Below, one piece after another: positions 17,251-26,934 of a stretch of 64,000 nt of DNA (position 1 is its first letter; every line of letters starts with the position of its first letter). Position numbers and translations under genes: made by a program. The notes below the pieces were generated by a model. It did not search any database. It was not told the origin of the DNA and was given only the letters and a program-made list of their open reading frames with translations. This DNA comes from Tessaracoccus palaemonis (GTDB lineage: Bacteria; Actinomycetota; Actinomycetes; Propionibacteriales; Propionibacteriaceae): contig NZ_CP079216.1 of NCBI RefSeq assembly GCF_019316905.1, positions 620,001 through 684,000 on the forward strand. Reading direction: 5' to 3'.

Positions 17251-17430
17251 TCGGTGAGGCGACCCGGACCTGGCGTGAGCCATGGCCAGCACGGGTCCGC
17301 TGACGCGTTGGGTGATGCTCGATTTGGCTGGTGGATCCTCTCCCATCTGAAGTGAGCTGTGCCTGCCATGAGACTCGGCCTGCTGCTGCCTCTCGGCTAG
17401 ATGCCCGCGCGCATCGGTAGAGTCGCGGCC

Positions 17431-18888
17431 GTGACTTCGCATACCTCCGGATCCGAGAACATTCCCGAGAACGCGTTCAGCCTCCGCAGTCCGTACGGCA
17501 GGCGGGCGATCGGGATGTCGGTGGCCGCGGCGGTGGGTGGCTTCCTGTTCGGGTTCGACTCGTCCGTCATCAACGGCGCCGTGGACTCGATCCAGGGAGA
17601 CTTCGCCCTCAGCAAGGCGGCCGTCGGGCTCGTGGTGGCGATCGCGCTGCTCGCCTGCGCGGTGGGCGCCGTGCTGGCCGGAAACCTGTCCGACCGCTGG
17701 GGACGTCTGAAGGTCATGCTGCTCGGCGCGGTGCTGTTCTTCCTCAGCTCGATCGGCGCCGCGTTGGCCTCGACCGTGACGCTTCTGGTGCTCTGGCGCA
17801 TCATCGGCGGCCTGGGGATCGGCATCGCGTCGGTGGTCGCTCCCGCGTACATCGCGGAGGTCGCGCCCCGGCAGATCCGCGGCGCGCTCGCGTCACTGCA
17901 GCAGCTGGCGATCACGCTCGGCATCTTCGTCGCGCTGATGAGCGACTTCTCGCTTGAGAGCGCCGCAGGCGGGGCCGACCAGGTGCTGTGGTTCGGGTTG
18001 GAGGCGTGGCGTTGGATGTTCCTGGTCGGCGCGATCCCCGCGCTGGTCTACGGCCTGCTCGCGTTCACGCTGCCCGAGTCGCCGCGCTACCTGCTGGCGC
18101 AGGGCCAGGTGGCGCAGGCCCGGGAGGTCTTCTCCCGGCTGGTGCCGCCCGCCGACCTCGAGCACACCATGCGCGAACTCACGCACAGCATCGAGTCGGA
18201 GCGAGAGAAGAGGACCGTCTCGCTCCGCGGTCCGGTCCTCGGCCTGCACGGCGTCGTCTGGGTCGGCATCATCCTGTCGGTGCTGCAGCAGTTCGTCGGC
18301 ATCAACGTGATCTTCTACTACTCGACCAGCCTCTGGAGCTCGGTCGGCTTCACCGACGCGTCGCTGATCAGCGTCTACACCGCCGTCACGAACGTCGTCG
18401 TCACGCTGGTGGCCATCGCGCTGGTCGACCGCCTCGGCCGCCGACCCATCCTTCTGACCGGCTCGGTCCTGATGGCCGTTTCGCTCGGCCTCATGGCGCT
18501 GTCCTTCTCCTTCGCGACGACCGACGCGGCGGGCGAGGTCGTGCTCGGTGCCCCGTGGGGACCGGTGGCGCTGGTCGCGGCCAACGTGTTCGTCGTCGGC
18601 TTCGGCGCCTCCTGGGGTCCGCTGGTGTGGGTGTTGCTCGGCGAGATCTTCCCGAGCCGGATCCGCGGCAAGGCCCTCGGCGTGGCCGCCGGCGCGCAGT
18701 GGGTCGCGAACTTCCTCATCACCGTCACGTTCCCGTCGATGAGCGCCTGGTCTCTGCCGGTGACCTACGGCTTCTACGCCGTGATGGCGGCCTGCTCGTT
18801 CCTGTTCGTCTGGTGGAGGATCCCCGAGACGAAGGGCATGGAGCTCGAGCAGGCGGAGACGCTGTTTAGCGGGGCGGCGTCGAAGTAG
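17431..18888 (+). CDS. MFS sugar:proton symporter
   Basis: About 485 aa with 12 predicted TM helices. Sugar-porter signatures: VGGFLFGFDSSVINGA in TM1, DRWGRLKV between TM2 and TM3, PESPRYL after TM6, QQFVGINVIFYYS in TM7, DRLGRRP between TM8 and TM9, and PETKGMELE at the end. GTG 17431 preceded by TAGAGT (17418-17423, 7-base gap) suits a leaderless message. An ATG at 17401 would add ten residues but lies upstream of that -10. Likely imports a hexose or polyol; the substrate cannot be told. Confidence 0.9.
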   Translation: MTSHTSGSENIPENAFSLRSPYGRRAIGMSVAAAVGGFLFGFDSSVINGAVDSIQGDFALSKAAVGLVVAIALLACAVGAVLAGNLSDRWGRLKVMLLGAVLFFLSSIGAALASTVTLLVLWRIIGGLGIGIASVVAPAYIAEVAPRQIRGALASLQQLAITLGIFVALMSDFSLESAAGGADQVLWFGLEAWRWMFLVGAIPALVYGLLAFTLPESPRYLLAQGQVAQAREVFSRLVPPADLEHTMRELTHSIESEREKRTVSLRGPVLGLHGVVWVGIILSVLQQFVGINVIFYYSTSLWSSVGFTDASLISVYTAVTNVVVTLVAIALVDRLGRRPILLTGSVLMAVSLGLMALSFSFATTDAAGEVVLGAPWGPVALVAANVFVVGFGASWGPLVWVLLGEIFPSRIRGKALGVAAGAQWVANFLITVTFPSMSAWSLPVTYGFYAVMAACSFLFVWWRIPETKGMELEQAETLFSGAASK

Positions 18889-18929
18889 GCGCGGTCGCCA
18901 CCCTCCCTGATTCTCGCCACCCTGCCGCA

Positions 18930-19035
18930 CAGACGCCACCCTTACCGACGGACGCCACCCTTCTCGGCACTTGCCACCGCCATGGCGGTGGCTTCTGCTG
19001 ACAAGGGTGGCGTCTGCGATTAAGGGTGGCGTCTG
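18930..19035. repeat. 106-bp concentric palindrome between convergent genes
   Basis: Three nested inverted pairs share the exact centre 18982.5. The outer pair is CAGACGCCACCCTTA (18930-18944) with TAAGGGTGGCGTCTG (19021-19035). The middle pair is GACGCCACCCTT (18951-18962) with AAGGGTGGCGTC (19003-19014). The inner one is the perfect 20-bp palindrome at 18973-18992 (GCCACCGCCA and its complement). It lies between the MFS stop (18888) and the phosphoglycosyltransferase stop (19046). It could act as a bidirectional terminator, a cruciform or a non-autonomous repeat element. AAGGGTGGCGTC recurs at 47759-47770. Confidence 0.92.
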
Positions 19036-19045
19036 TCGACGTGCG

Positions 19046-20521
19046 TCAGTACGCGCCGTCCCGGCCGATCACGGCCTTGGCCGTCTTGGTGAGGATCAGC
19101 AGGTCCTGCGTCATCGACCAGTTGTCGACGTAGTACAGGTCCAACCGGACGGTGTCCGCCCACGACAGGTTCGACCGCCCCGACACCTGCCACAGGCCCG
19201 TCAGGCCCGGTCGGACGTCGAGTCGGCGCATGGCGTCGGTGTCGTACTGCGCCACCTCGCGGGGCAGCGCCGGCCGCGGGCCCACGAGGCTCATATCGCC
19301 GCGGAGGACGTTGATCAGCTGCGGGAGCTCGTCGATCGAGTAGCGGCGGATGAACTTCCCGACCTTCGTCACGCGGGGATCGTCGGCCATCTTGAACAAC
19401 ACTCCGGCGCCCTCATTCGAGGCCTCCAGCGCGGCCAGCTTCGCCTCGGCGTCGACGCACATGCTCCGGAACTTGTACATATCGAACTCGGCGCCCTTGC
19501 GGCCGACGCGGCGCTGTCTGAAGAGGACCGGTCCGCGGTCCTGGAGCTTGATGGCCAGCGCGGTGCCGAGCATGATCGGCGAGACGCACAACAGCACGAT
19601 GAGCGAGCCGACGATGTCCGTAGTCCGTTTCGCCCAGCGGAGGGCGTTGGCGGCCTGCGGGGGAGCGACGTCGACGAGCGGCAGCCCCGCTACCGGGCGG
19701 ACGTCGACGCGCTGCGAGCTGATGTCGGAGAGGGCGGGCACGACGATCATCGAGATGTCGTGGCGCTCCAGCTTCCAGGCCATCCGGCGGAACTCATCCG
19801 TGCTGGCGAACGACCCCTCGGCGAAGATCACGCAGCCGACGTTGTTGGCCTCGATGACGTCGAGCGTCTCCGCGGTGGTGCCCAGCACCGGCAGGCCGGT
19901 GGAGGTCTCGAGCAGCGGCTCGCGGGTCACGGCGCCGACCACCCGGTAACCGAGCCAGGTCTCGCGGGCCAGGACGGCGGCGATCGAATCGACGTGGTGG
20001 TCCGCGCCGGCCACGACGACGGGAGTCTGCATCAGACCCATCGTGTGGAGGCGCTGCATGAGGCGGCGGCGCAGCAGCCGTGACGTCAGCAGGCTGACAA
20101 GTCCGATGCCGAACCACAGGGCGTACATGCCGCGTGGGTACTCGTAGTGCAGCAGGTAGAAGGCGATGCCGGAGAGCCCGGCCGCGTAGAACGTGGCTGT
20201 GATGACGCTGCGGTACTCCGTCGCCCCGGCGCGCAGATGGCGCAGCGAGTACGAGCCCGTCGCGGCCAGGGCGATGAACCACACGATCAGCACGGAACCG
20301 ACCGCGAGGAACAGCTCCCTGTCCCAGCCGTCGGTGAGTCCCGGAATCGTCTCCCTGCCCAGCGAGGCGAGCAGCCCCGCGAGCATGAGCCCGACGAGGT
20401 CGAGCACCAGCAGCGCTCCGCGCTGGTGACGGGGCGCCAATGCCCTGTTCCAGAACCCGGGTGCAGCGTCCAGCCGCCGTCGGGTCAAGGTGTCGAAATA
20501 TCCGGCAAGTGTGGTCATCAT
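19046..20521 (-). CDS. Polyprenyl-phosphate sugar-1-phosphate transferase (EPS initiation, WcaJ/CpsE type)
   Basis: 491 aa from the double ATG at 20521/20518 after a GGGGGG tract. It begins EPS repeat-unit synthesis by moving a sugar-1-phosphate from an NDP-sugar to undecaprenyl phosphate. There are N-terminal TM helices (about 35-150), a CoA-binding-like Rossmann domain (VVVAGADHHVDSIAAVL, residues ~165-290), a further TM, and the catalytic PGT domain with KRTTDIVGS, RQRRVGRKGAEFDMYKFRSM, the DEXPQ-type IDELPQLINVLRGDMSLVGP and RPGLTGLWQVSGRS. First gene of the EPS region; convergent with the MFS gene. Confidence 0.93.
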   Translation of the reverse strand: MMTTLAGYFDTLTRRRLDAAPGFWNRALAPRHQRGALLVLDLVGLMLAGLLASLGRETIPGLTDGWDRELFLAVGSVLIVWFIALAATGSYSLRHLRAGATEYRSVITATFYAAGLSGIAFYLLHYEYPRGMYALWFGIGLVSLLTSRLLRRRLMQRLHTMGLMQTPVVVAGADHHVDSIAAVLARETWLGYRVVGAVTREPLLETSTGLPVLGTTAETLDVIEANNVGCVIFAEGSFASTDEFRRMAWKLERHDISMIVVPALSDISSQRVDVRPVAGLPLVDVAPPQAANALRWAKRTTDIVGSLIVLLCVSPIMLGTALAIKLQDRGPVLFRQRRVGRKGAEFDMYKFRSMCVDAEAKLAALEASNEGAGVLFKMADDPRVTKVGKFIRRYSIDELPQLINVLRGDMSLVGPRPALPREVAQYDTDAMRRLDVRPGLTGLWQVSGRSNLSWADTVRLDLYYVDNWSMTQDLLILTKTAKAVIGRDGAY

Positions 20522-20953
20522 CCCCCCAGTTGTGACCTGTGCACTCACGGGACCGGCGCGTGTTGCCGCCGGACCCCGAGGAGGACCACAAGGAGAGATG
20601 GAAACGACTTTCGGCCCTGCTCCTCGACGAGCCGGCCAGCTGGTCCCAGACGGGACGACCGAGCGACGACACCATGTGTCGCGCCGATGAGCCGCCCCCC
20701 GGCTCATGCGTGAAGGCTAGCACCGCGCTGTGAGGGCGGCAACGGATTCGCCGAATCCGTGGCGCATCGGAGCACGCCAGGCGCGTTTGCGGGGCGCGCC
20801 ATTCTCACAGGATCGGTTTTTCCTGACGTGCGGGTCAATCCTGCGCAACCCGTGCTACGTTTCGTCTCGACAGCGGGTCCACTGCCCCACAGCGGCCCGT
20901 TGTCCTCTGGGGGGAGAGCCGCCTTTGGGCGGACTGAATGAGGGGATACCATC
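20522..20953. other. 432-bp divergent intergenic region
   Basis: Separates the initiating transferase from the large secreted protein and must hold both promoters. A 30-codon frame at 20598 preceded by AAGGAGAG has no other support. No clear operator or riboswitch fold is seen. The last 15 bases contain GAGGGGAT, a plausible ribosome-binding site for the GTG at 20954. Confidence 0.5.
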
Positions 20954-23900
20954 GTGCGCACTCTCGCACGTCGAATCACGGCAACGATCGCCGCGTTCGC
21001 ACTGACAACCACTGCAGTACTCGCAATGAACAACAGCGCGGAAGCGCTCAGCCCCGGCGTGTCCTTCGGGTCCGTCGACCAGCCAACCTGGCAGACCAAC
21101 GGCGTCGTCTACGCCCTCGGCTCGGCACAGGGCAAGGTCTTCGCCGGCGGCTCCTTCACGCAGCTCCGCCCGCCGTCGGGCGGCTCGGGCACCGCGCAGT
21201 CCAGGGCCGGCCTCGCTGTCCTTGACGCCGCGACCGGCGCCCCGACGTCGTGCCAGTTCACCGTGTCGGGCCTGACGAGCACCATCCGCGCGATCGAGGT
21301 GACACCCGATCAGTCGACGGTCTACATCGCCGGCGCGTTCACCTCGGTCAACGGGGTGTCCAGGACCCGCGTGGCCGCGCTCGACGTGGCCTCCTGCTCC
21401 GTCAAGACCGCGTTCAACGCGGGCGTCGTGTCTGCCGAGGTCTTCGGCCTGGACGTCTACAACAACACGCTGTACCTGGCCGGCGGCTTCTCGACCGTGC
21501 GCGATGAGACGCGCCAGTACTACGCGGCCGTGAACGCCACGACGGGCGCGCTGCTGCCCTGGACCGCCAACGGAGTGAGCTACTCCGGGGCCGGCGTCAA
21601 CAAGCGCGGCCGGGCCGTGCAGGTCTCACCCGACGGTCAGAAGGTCGTCCTCGGCGGCTACTTCTACTACATCAACGGCGAGTTCTCGCACTCCATCGCG
21701 ATGCTGAGCTCCGCCGACTCCAGCGAGCCGAACGGCACGCTGCTCAGGACCTATCCTCGGGGCTTCATCCCCGGCGACCCCAACGCGACCAGCCCAGACG
21801 CCAACGCGCCACAGGGCACCTCGGCGACGCACGCCATCACCAACGGCGCGGGCGACGGCATGTTCTACATCGCCAACGAGGGCATCGGCGGCGGCGTCTT
21901 CGACGGCCGTGCCGCCTTCCGCTGGTCCGACGGCGAGCAGGTCTGGCGCGACACGTGCCTCGGCGCCACGCAGGATCTGATCGAGGACAACGGCACGATC
22001 TACTCCGTCAACCACCAGCACGACTGCTCGGGCATCAACTTCAACCAGGACGGCCGCCGCGTCTACCTGGCGGCGCAGAACTCGCAGACGATGGAGCACT
22101 ACGGCTGGAAGCCCGACCTGAACGACGGCACCGGCGAGGGCATCGGCCCGCGCGCGCTCGACATCGCGGTCTCGGGGTCCACCCGCTACCTCTGGGTCGG
22201 CGGCGAGTTCACCAGCGTCAACGGCAGCGCCCAGCAGGGCCTGACCCGCTTCACGGACGCATCGTCCGCCCCGTCGACGCCCACCTTCGTCGGCAAGGCC
22301 ATGGACAACGGCACCATCCAGGTGACCTTCCGCACCTCGACCGACAACGACGACTCGCACCTGACCTACCGCGTCTACCGCAACGGGTCCACCACGCCCA
22401 TCTGGGAAGGCACCGCCATCTCCTACTGGTGGAAGCGTCCGCAGGTGACGTTCGTCGACTCTAGCGTCACGGCCGGGACCCTCTACACGTACCGGGTCGA
22501 GGTCTCCGACGGGACCACCACGCGCACGTCCGGCTCGGTCGGCACCCGCGCGATCGCCGCAACGGACAGCTACCAGAGGACGATCAAGGCGGACAGCCCG
22601 TCCCTGTACTGGACCTCCGCCTACACCGGCACCTCGACCACCGCCAACGCGGGCAGCTGGGTCATCGACTCCGCCGCGAACACGACGAACACGTCGGCCA
22701 GGAACGGCCTGGGCATGATGGGCCTGACCCCGAACTCGGAGGGCATCACCACCGCCGACACCTCGGGCTCGTTCACCTTCGACGGCGTCGACGACTACAT
22801 CTGGAACGATCAGCTCAGCGAAGGCACCTCGACGTACACGCTCGAGACGTGGATCAAGACCACCACCACCAGGGGCGGCAAGATCATCGGCTTCGGCAAC
22901 GGGCGTCCCAACACCGGAAACAACGCCACGTCGCTGTCGGGCAACTATGACCGGCAGATCTACATGCTGAACAACGGCCAGCTCCGCTTCGGAGTCTGGA
23001 CGGGCAGCGCCACCGCGCTGACCACGTCCACCTCCTACAACGACGGCGCGTGGCACCACATCGTCGCCACCCAGGGCGCCGACGGCATGAGCCTGTGGGT
23101 CGACGGGAACCGCGTCGCCAAGAACACCAACACCGCCGCCCAGGCGTACTGGGGTGTCTGGCACGTCGGCGGCGACAACCTCTCCGGATGGCCCGACCAG
23201 CCGGCGAGCAACTTCTTCGCCGGCCAGATCGACGAGACCGCCGTCTACGACACGGTCCTGTCGAAGACGCAGATCGCGGCCCACGCAACTGCGGGTGGCA
23301 AGACGCCCGACGTCAACGCCTCGCCCGCCGACGCCTACGGGGCCTCGGTCTACGCCGCTGACCCCGACATCTACTGGAGGTTGGACGACACCACGTCGGC
23401 CGCCAAGGACTCCAGCTACTTCGGCCAGGCGACGGGCCAGTACAACACCGGCGTGACGCACCCCGTCGCCGGGGCGCTCGGGAGCGTCAACGGCGCCCCG
23501 AACACCGGCGCCCAGTTCAACGGCACCTCGTCCGCGACCGTCTCCACGACCGTCAGCCAGAGCCCGTCGAACCCGTTCACGCTGCAGATGTGGTTCAACG
23601 CCCCGAGCAACGGCCGTGGCAAGCTCGTCGGCTTCGAGAACACGACGACAGGCAACGGATCGGCCTACGACAAGATGGTCTACATGACCGACGCAGGCCG
23701 GTTGGTCTTCGGCGTCTACAACGGCGCCACCGACACCGTCTTCAGCACGGCCTCCTACAACGACGCGACGTGGCACCAGCTCACGGTCACCCAGGACTCG
23801 TCGGGCATGAAGATGTACGTCGACGGCGCTCTCGTCGGCTCGCGCTCGGTCAGCACGGCCGAGACCGGGGCCGGGTACTGGCGCATCGGCGGCGGCAACA

Positions 23901-26872
23901 TCAGCGGGTGGCCCGACCAGCCGAGCAACTTCTACTTCAACGGCGCGATCGATGAGTTCGCCGTCTACTCGAAGGCGCTCCAGGCGTCCACCATCCAGTC
24001 GCAGTACGGCACCGTCAACCCGGACGGCCAGGCTCCGACCACCCCGGGCGGCCTCAGCGGCAGCTACGACTCCGGCGCTGCCCAGCTGACCTGGACGGCC
24101 TCGAGCGACAACCTCGCCGTCACCGGCTACCGCATCTACCGTGGGACGACGTCCGACTTCACCGCGGACGCCTCCTCGCAGATCGGCACCGCCACGGCAC
24201 TGTCCTACGCGGATCCCACCGCCACGGCGGGCACCTGGTACTACAAGGTGGCCGCGGTCGACGCGGCCGGCAACGTCAGCACGGCATCTGCCGCCGCCAG
24301 CGTGGAGGTGCCCGACACCACGGCACCCGATGCCCCGTCACTGAGCGCGACCGTCTCGGTCGTGACCAACACGCCGGCCCCGGGTGACACCACGCCGGAC
24401 ATCACGCTGGCCTGGGACGCGGTGACCGACAACGTCGCCACCACGAGCTACGCCCTGTACCGCGGCACGACGGCCGACTTCACCCCGGGCGACTCGTCGC
24501 TCGTGACGACGGTCACCGTCACCGACGCGTCGCAGACGTCGTACACCCACGTCGTGCCCAACCCGGAGCAGGGGACCTGGTACTACCGCCTGGTCGCCCT
24601 CGACGCGGCGGGCAACGCGTCGGAGCCCAGCGCGGCGGCGGAGGCCGACGTGCCGGACACGGCGGCACCCACCGCCCCGGCCGACCTGAGCGCAACCGTC
24701 GTCTCCGGCAGCGTCCAGCTCAGCTGGACCGCGTCGACGGACAACGTCGCGGTCACCGGCTACCAGATCCACCGGTCCGCCGATGCCTCGTTCACGCCCT
24801 CGGCGGCCACCCTGGTCGGCGAGTCCACGACGACCTCGTACACGGACGCGGCCCCGGCCGGCTCGTGGCACTACAAGGTGGTCGCGGTGGACGCGGCCGA
24901 CAACACGTCGACGGCCAGCGGTGTCGCCGACGCGACCGTCGCCGACACGCTCGCCCCGAGCACCCCGACGCTCAGCGCCGAGGTCGACGGGGACAGCATC
25001 GAGCTGTCCTGGACCGAGTCCACGGACAACACGGCAGTCACCGGATACCGCGTCTACCGCGGCACCACGGCGGACTTCACGCCCGACACGGGCAACCTGA
25101 TCGACGAGACCACCTCGCGCACACTGACCGACGACGACCTCGACCCCGGGACCTACCACTACAAGGTGGTCGCGTTCGACGAGGCGGGCAACGTCAGTGC
25201 GGCCAGCGAGGCGGCCACCGCCACCGTGGCGGCACCCGACACCACCGCACCGACGGCTCCCACCGTCGCGGCGACCGTCTCGGGCGACGACGTCAGCCTC
25301 ACCTGGACCGGCACCTCCACCGATGACACCGGCGTGGTCGGCTACACGCTCTACCGCGGCACGACGGACGGGTTCACGCCCGGCTCGTCGACCAAGGTGG
25401 CGGACCTCACCGGCACGACGTACACCGACAACAACCTCGACGTCGGCACGTACTACTACAAGGTGACGGCGGCGGACGCCGCGGGCAACGTCTCCGATCC
25501 CTCGGAGGCCGCGAGCGCAACCGTCGCTGCCGCCCCGGTCGATCCGGTGACGCTCGACGTGGCGATCACGGACGATGCCGGCGTCGTGCAGACCGCGGCG
25601 ACCACGAACTACGGCTCCAACACGCAGCTGTTCTCCCGTGGCTCCTCGGCCCAGCAGACGTTCATCAGGCTCGACCTGCCCTCGGCTCCGTCCGGCACCA
25701 GCCTCGCCTCGGCGACGCTGAGGCTGAGGACGTCCGCGGACACGGCCGCAGCCTCCGCCGACATCCACTCGATCGACCTGGTCTCCGGGTCGTGGACCGA
25801 GGGTGGGGTCACCTGGAACAACAGGCCGACCTCGTCGCTGGGCAACGTCGGCTCGATCGCCCCGGTGTCCAGCACCAACACGGCCTTCACCGTGACGCTG
25901 AACGCCGACCTGCTGGCTCAGCACCTCGGAGAGAGCGTCACGATCCGGATCTCCGGCGAGGGCACGGACAACCTGCGGCTGTTCTCCTCGGAGTACGGCA
26001 CGGCGTCCTACCGCCCGGCGCTCAGCCTGACGTTCGACGGCGGCACGGTCGCGGACACCACGGCGCCCAGCGCACTCTCGGGTGTCTCGGCGACCGTGAC
26101 CGACGACACCGTCGCCCTGACCTGGGGGGCGTCGACGGACAACGTCGGCGTGATCGGCTACGAGGTCTACCGGGGCTCGGCCTCGGACTTCACGGCCGAC
26201 TCCTCCTCGCGGATCGGCACTGTCACCTCTCGGAGCTACTCCGACGAGGACCTGGCGGCCGGGACCTACTACTACAAGGTCAGGGCCAAGGATGCGGCCG
26301 GCAACCTGAGTGACGCGAGCTCGGCGGCCACCGCCGAGGTCGAGGAGCCCAGCACGACGCCGGATCCGGTCTCGCTGCAGGTGGGGTCCGCCGCCGACGC
26401 CGCCGTGGTCTCCACCGCCGCGACGACCAACTACGGCAGCAATAACCAGGCCTTCTCCTCCAACGCGTCCAGCGTCCAGCAGACCTACCTCCAGTTCGAC
26501 GTCCCGGCCGTGCCGGCATCCGGGCTCTCGCTCACCGGAGTCCAGCTCCGGCTGCGGACCTCGGTGGACGCGGCCGCCGGTTCGACCGGCACCCACGACG
26601 TCAATGTGGTCACCGGTTCCTGGACCGAGGGCGCGCTGAACTGGAACAACCGCCCGACCACCGTCGGGACCAAGGCCTGCGAGATCACGGGGGCCACGTC
26701 GACGAACACGCTCTACACGGTGACCTGCGACCCGGCGGCGTTCACGCCCGGCTCGACGGTCACCCTGCGGATCAGCACGACGTCGACCGACAACCTCCGG
26801 ATCTTCACGAAGGAGTACAACTCGTCGCTCAACTACCGCCCGTCGCTTCTGCTCGACTACACGGCAGACTGA
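20954..26872 (+). CDS. Giant secreted modular protein: propeller, LamG x2, FN3 repeats, DNRLRE x2
   Basis: 1972 aa. Signal peptide 1-31 with AEA|LS cleavage. Residues ~35-440 contain repeating AGGSFTxL/AGAFTSVNG blades of a beta-propeller. ~442-545 is FN3-like. ~590-790 and ~815-1015 are two concanavalin/LamG-type domains (FTFDGVDDYIW and AQFNGTSS starts; both contain WPDQP near the end). ~1025-1515 has five FN3 units, each with GYxxYRGT and YYKVxAxDAAGN. ~1530-1695 is a DNRLRE domain, ~1700-1800 another FN3, ~1805-1972 a second DNRLRE domain (NYGSN, TEGxxxWNNRP). There is no catalytic module or sortase/LPXTG signal. Probably binds matrix polysaccharide or acts as an adhesin; inferred from its domains and the EPS setting. 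Confidence 0.88.
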   Translation: MRTLARRITATIAAFALTTTAVLAMNNSAEALSPGVSFGSVDQPTWQTNGVVYALGSAQGKVFAGGSFTQLRPPSGGSGTAQSRAGLAVLDAATGAPTSCQFTVSGLTSTIRAIEVTPDQSTVYIAGAFTSVNGVSRTRVAALDVASCSVKTAFNAGVVSAEVFGLDVYNNTLYLAGGFSTVRDETRQYYAAVNATTGALLPWTANGVSYSGAGVNKRGRAVQVSPDGQKVVLGGYFYYINGEFSHSIAMLSSADSSEPNGTLLRTYPRGFIPGDPNATSPDANAPQGTSATHAITNGAGDGMFYIANEGIGGGVFDGRAAFRWSDGEQVWRDTCLGATQDLIEDNGTIYSVNHQHDCSGINFNQDGRRVYLAAQNSQTMEHYGWKPDLNDGTGEGIGPRALDIAVSGSTRYLWVGGEFTSVNGSAQQGLTRFTDASSAPSTPTFVGKAMDNGTIQVTFRTSTDNDDSHLTYRVYRNGSTTPIWEGTAISYWWKRPQVTFVDSSVTAGTLYTYRVEVSDGTTTRTSGSVGTRAIAATDSYQRTIKADSPSLYWTSAYTGTSTTANAGSWVIDSAANTTNTSARNGLGMMGLTPNSEGITTADTSGSFTFDGVDDYIWNDQLSEGTSTYTLETWIKTTTTRGGKIIGFGNGRPNTGNNATSLSGNYDRQIYMLNNGQLRFGVWTGSATALTTSTSYNDGAWHHIVATQGADGMSLWVDGNRVAKNTNTAAQAYWGVWHVGGDNLSGWPDQPASNFFAGQIDETAVYDTVLSKTQIAAHATAGGKTPDVNASPADAYGASVYAADPDIYWRLDDTTSAAKDSSYFGQATGQYNTGVTHPVAGALGSVNGAPNTGAQFNGTSSATVSTTVSQSPSNPFTLQMWFNAPSNGRGKLVGFENTTTGNGSAYDKMVYMTDAGRLVFGVYNGATDTVFSTASYNDATWHQLTVTQDSSGMKMYVDGALVGSRSVSTAETGAGYWRIGGGNISGWPDQPSNFYFNGAIDEFAVYSKALQASTIQSQYGTVNPDGQAPTTPGGLSGSYDSGAAQLTWTASSDNLAVTGYRIYRGTTSDFTADASSQIGTATALSYADPTATAGTWYYKVAAVDAAGNVSTASAAASVEVPDTTAPDAPSLSATVSVVTNTPAPGDTTPDITLAWDAVTDNVATTSYALYRGTTADFTPGDSSLVTTVTVTDASQTSYTHVVPNPEQGTWYYRLVALDAAGNASEPSAAAEADVPDTAAPTAPADLSATVVSGSVQLSWTASTDNVAVTGYQIHRSADASFTPSAATLVGESTTTSYTDAAPAGSWHYKVVAVDAADNTSTASGVADATVADTLAPSTPTLSAEVDGDSIELSWTESTDNTAVTGYRVYRGTTADFTPDTGNLIDETTSRTLTDDDLDPGTYHYKVVAFDEAGNVSAASEAATATVAAPDTTAPTAPTVAATVSGDDVSLTWTGTSTDDTGVVGYTLYRGTTDGFTPGSSTKVADLTGTTYTDNNLDVGTYYYKVTAADAAGNVSDPSEAASATVAAAPVDPVTLDVAITDDAGVVQTAATTNYGSNTQLFSRGSSAQQTFIRLDLPSAPSGTSLASATLRLRTSADTAAASADIHSIDLVSGSWTEGGVTWNNRPTSSLGNVGSIAPVSSTNTAFTVTLNADLLAQHLGESVTIRISGEGTDNLRLFSSEYGTASYRPALSLTFDGGTVADTTAPSALSGVSATVTDDTVALTWGASTDNVGVIGYEVYRGSASDFTADSSSRIGTVTSRSYSDEDLAAGTYYYKVRAKDAAGNLSDASSAATAEVEEPSTTPDPVSLQVGSAADAAVVSTAATTNYGSNNQAFSSNASSVQQTYLQFDVPAVPASGLSLTGVQLRLRTSVDAAAGSTGTHDVNVVTGSWTEGALNWNNRPTTVGTKACEITGATSTNTLYTVTCDPAAFTPGSTVTLRISTTSTDNLRIFTKEYNSSLNYRPSLLLDYTAD

Positions 26873-26900
26873 CATCCGGCGGCCGGTGAACGGCCCGATG

Positions 26901-26934
26901 CCAGGGGGCGCCTCCTTCGGGAGGCGCCCCCTGG
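26901..26934 (+). terminator. perfect 15-bp hairpin with TTCG tetraloop
   Basis: CCAGGGGGCGCCTCC (26901-26915), TTCG, GGAGGCGCCCCCTGG (26920-26934), 28 bases after the stop of the giant secreted protein. No T-tract follows; such GC-rich stems are common actinobacterial terminators. Confidence 0.75.

Noticed and set aside
8518-17300. Restriction island as a tRNA-Ala-integrated element
   Set aside because: No second copy of the tRNA-Ala 3' end and no integrase were found between the tRNA and the MFS gene.
20598-20690. 30-codon frame with AAGGAGAG upstream in the EPS divergent region
   Set aside because: A good site but no supporting codon pattern or conservation evidence; could be a leader peptide but not supportable.
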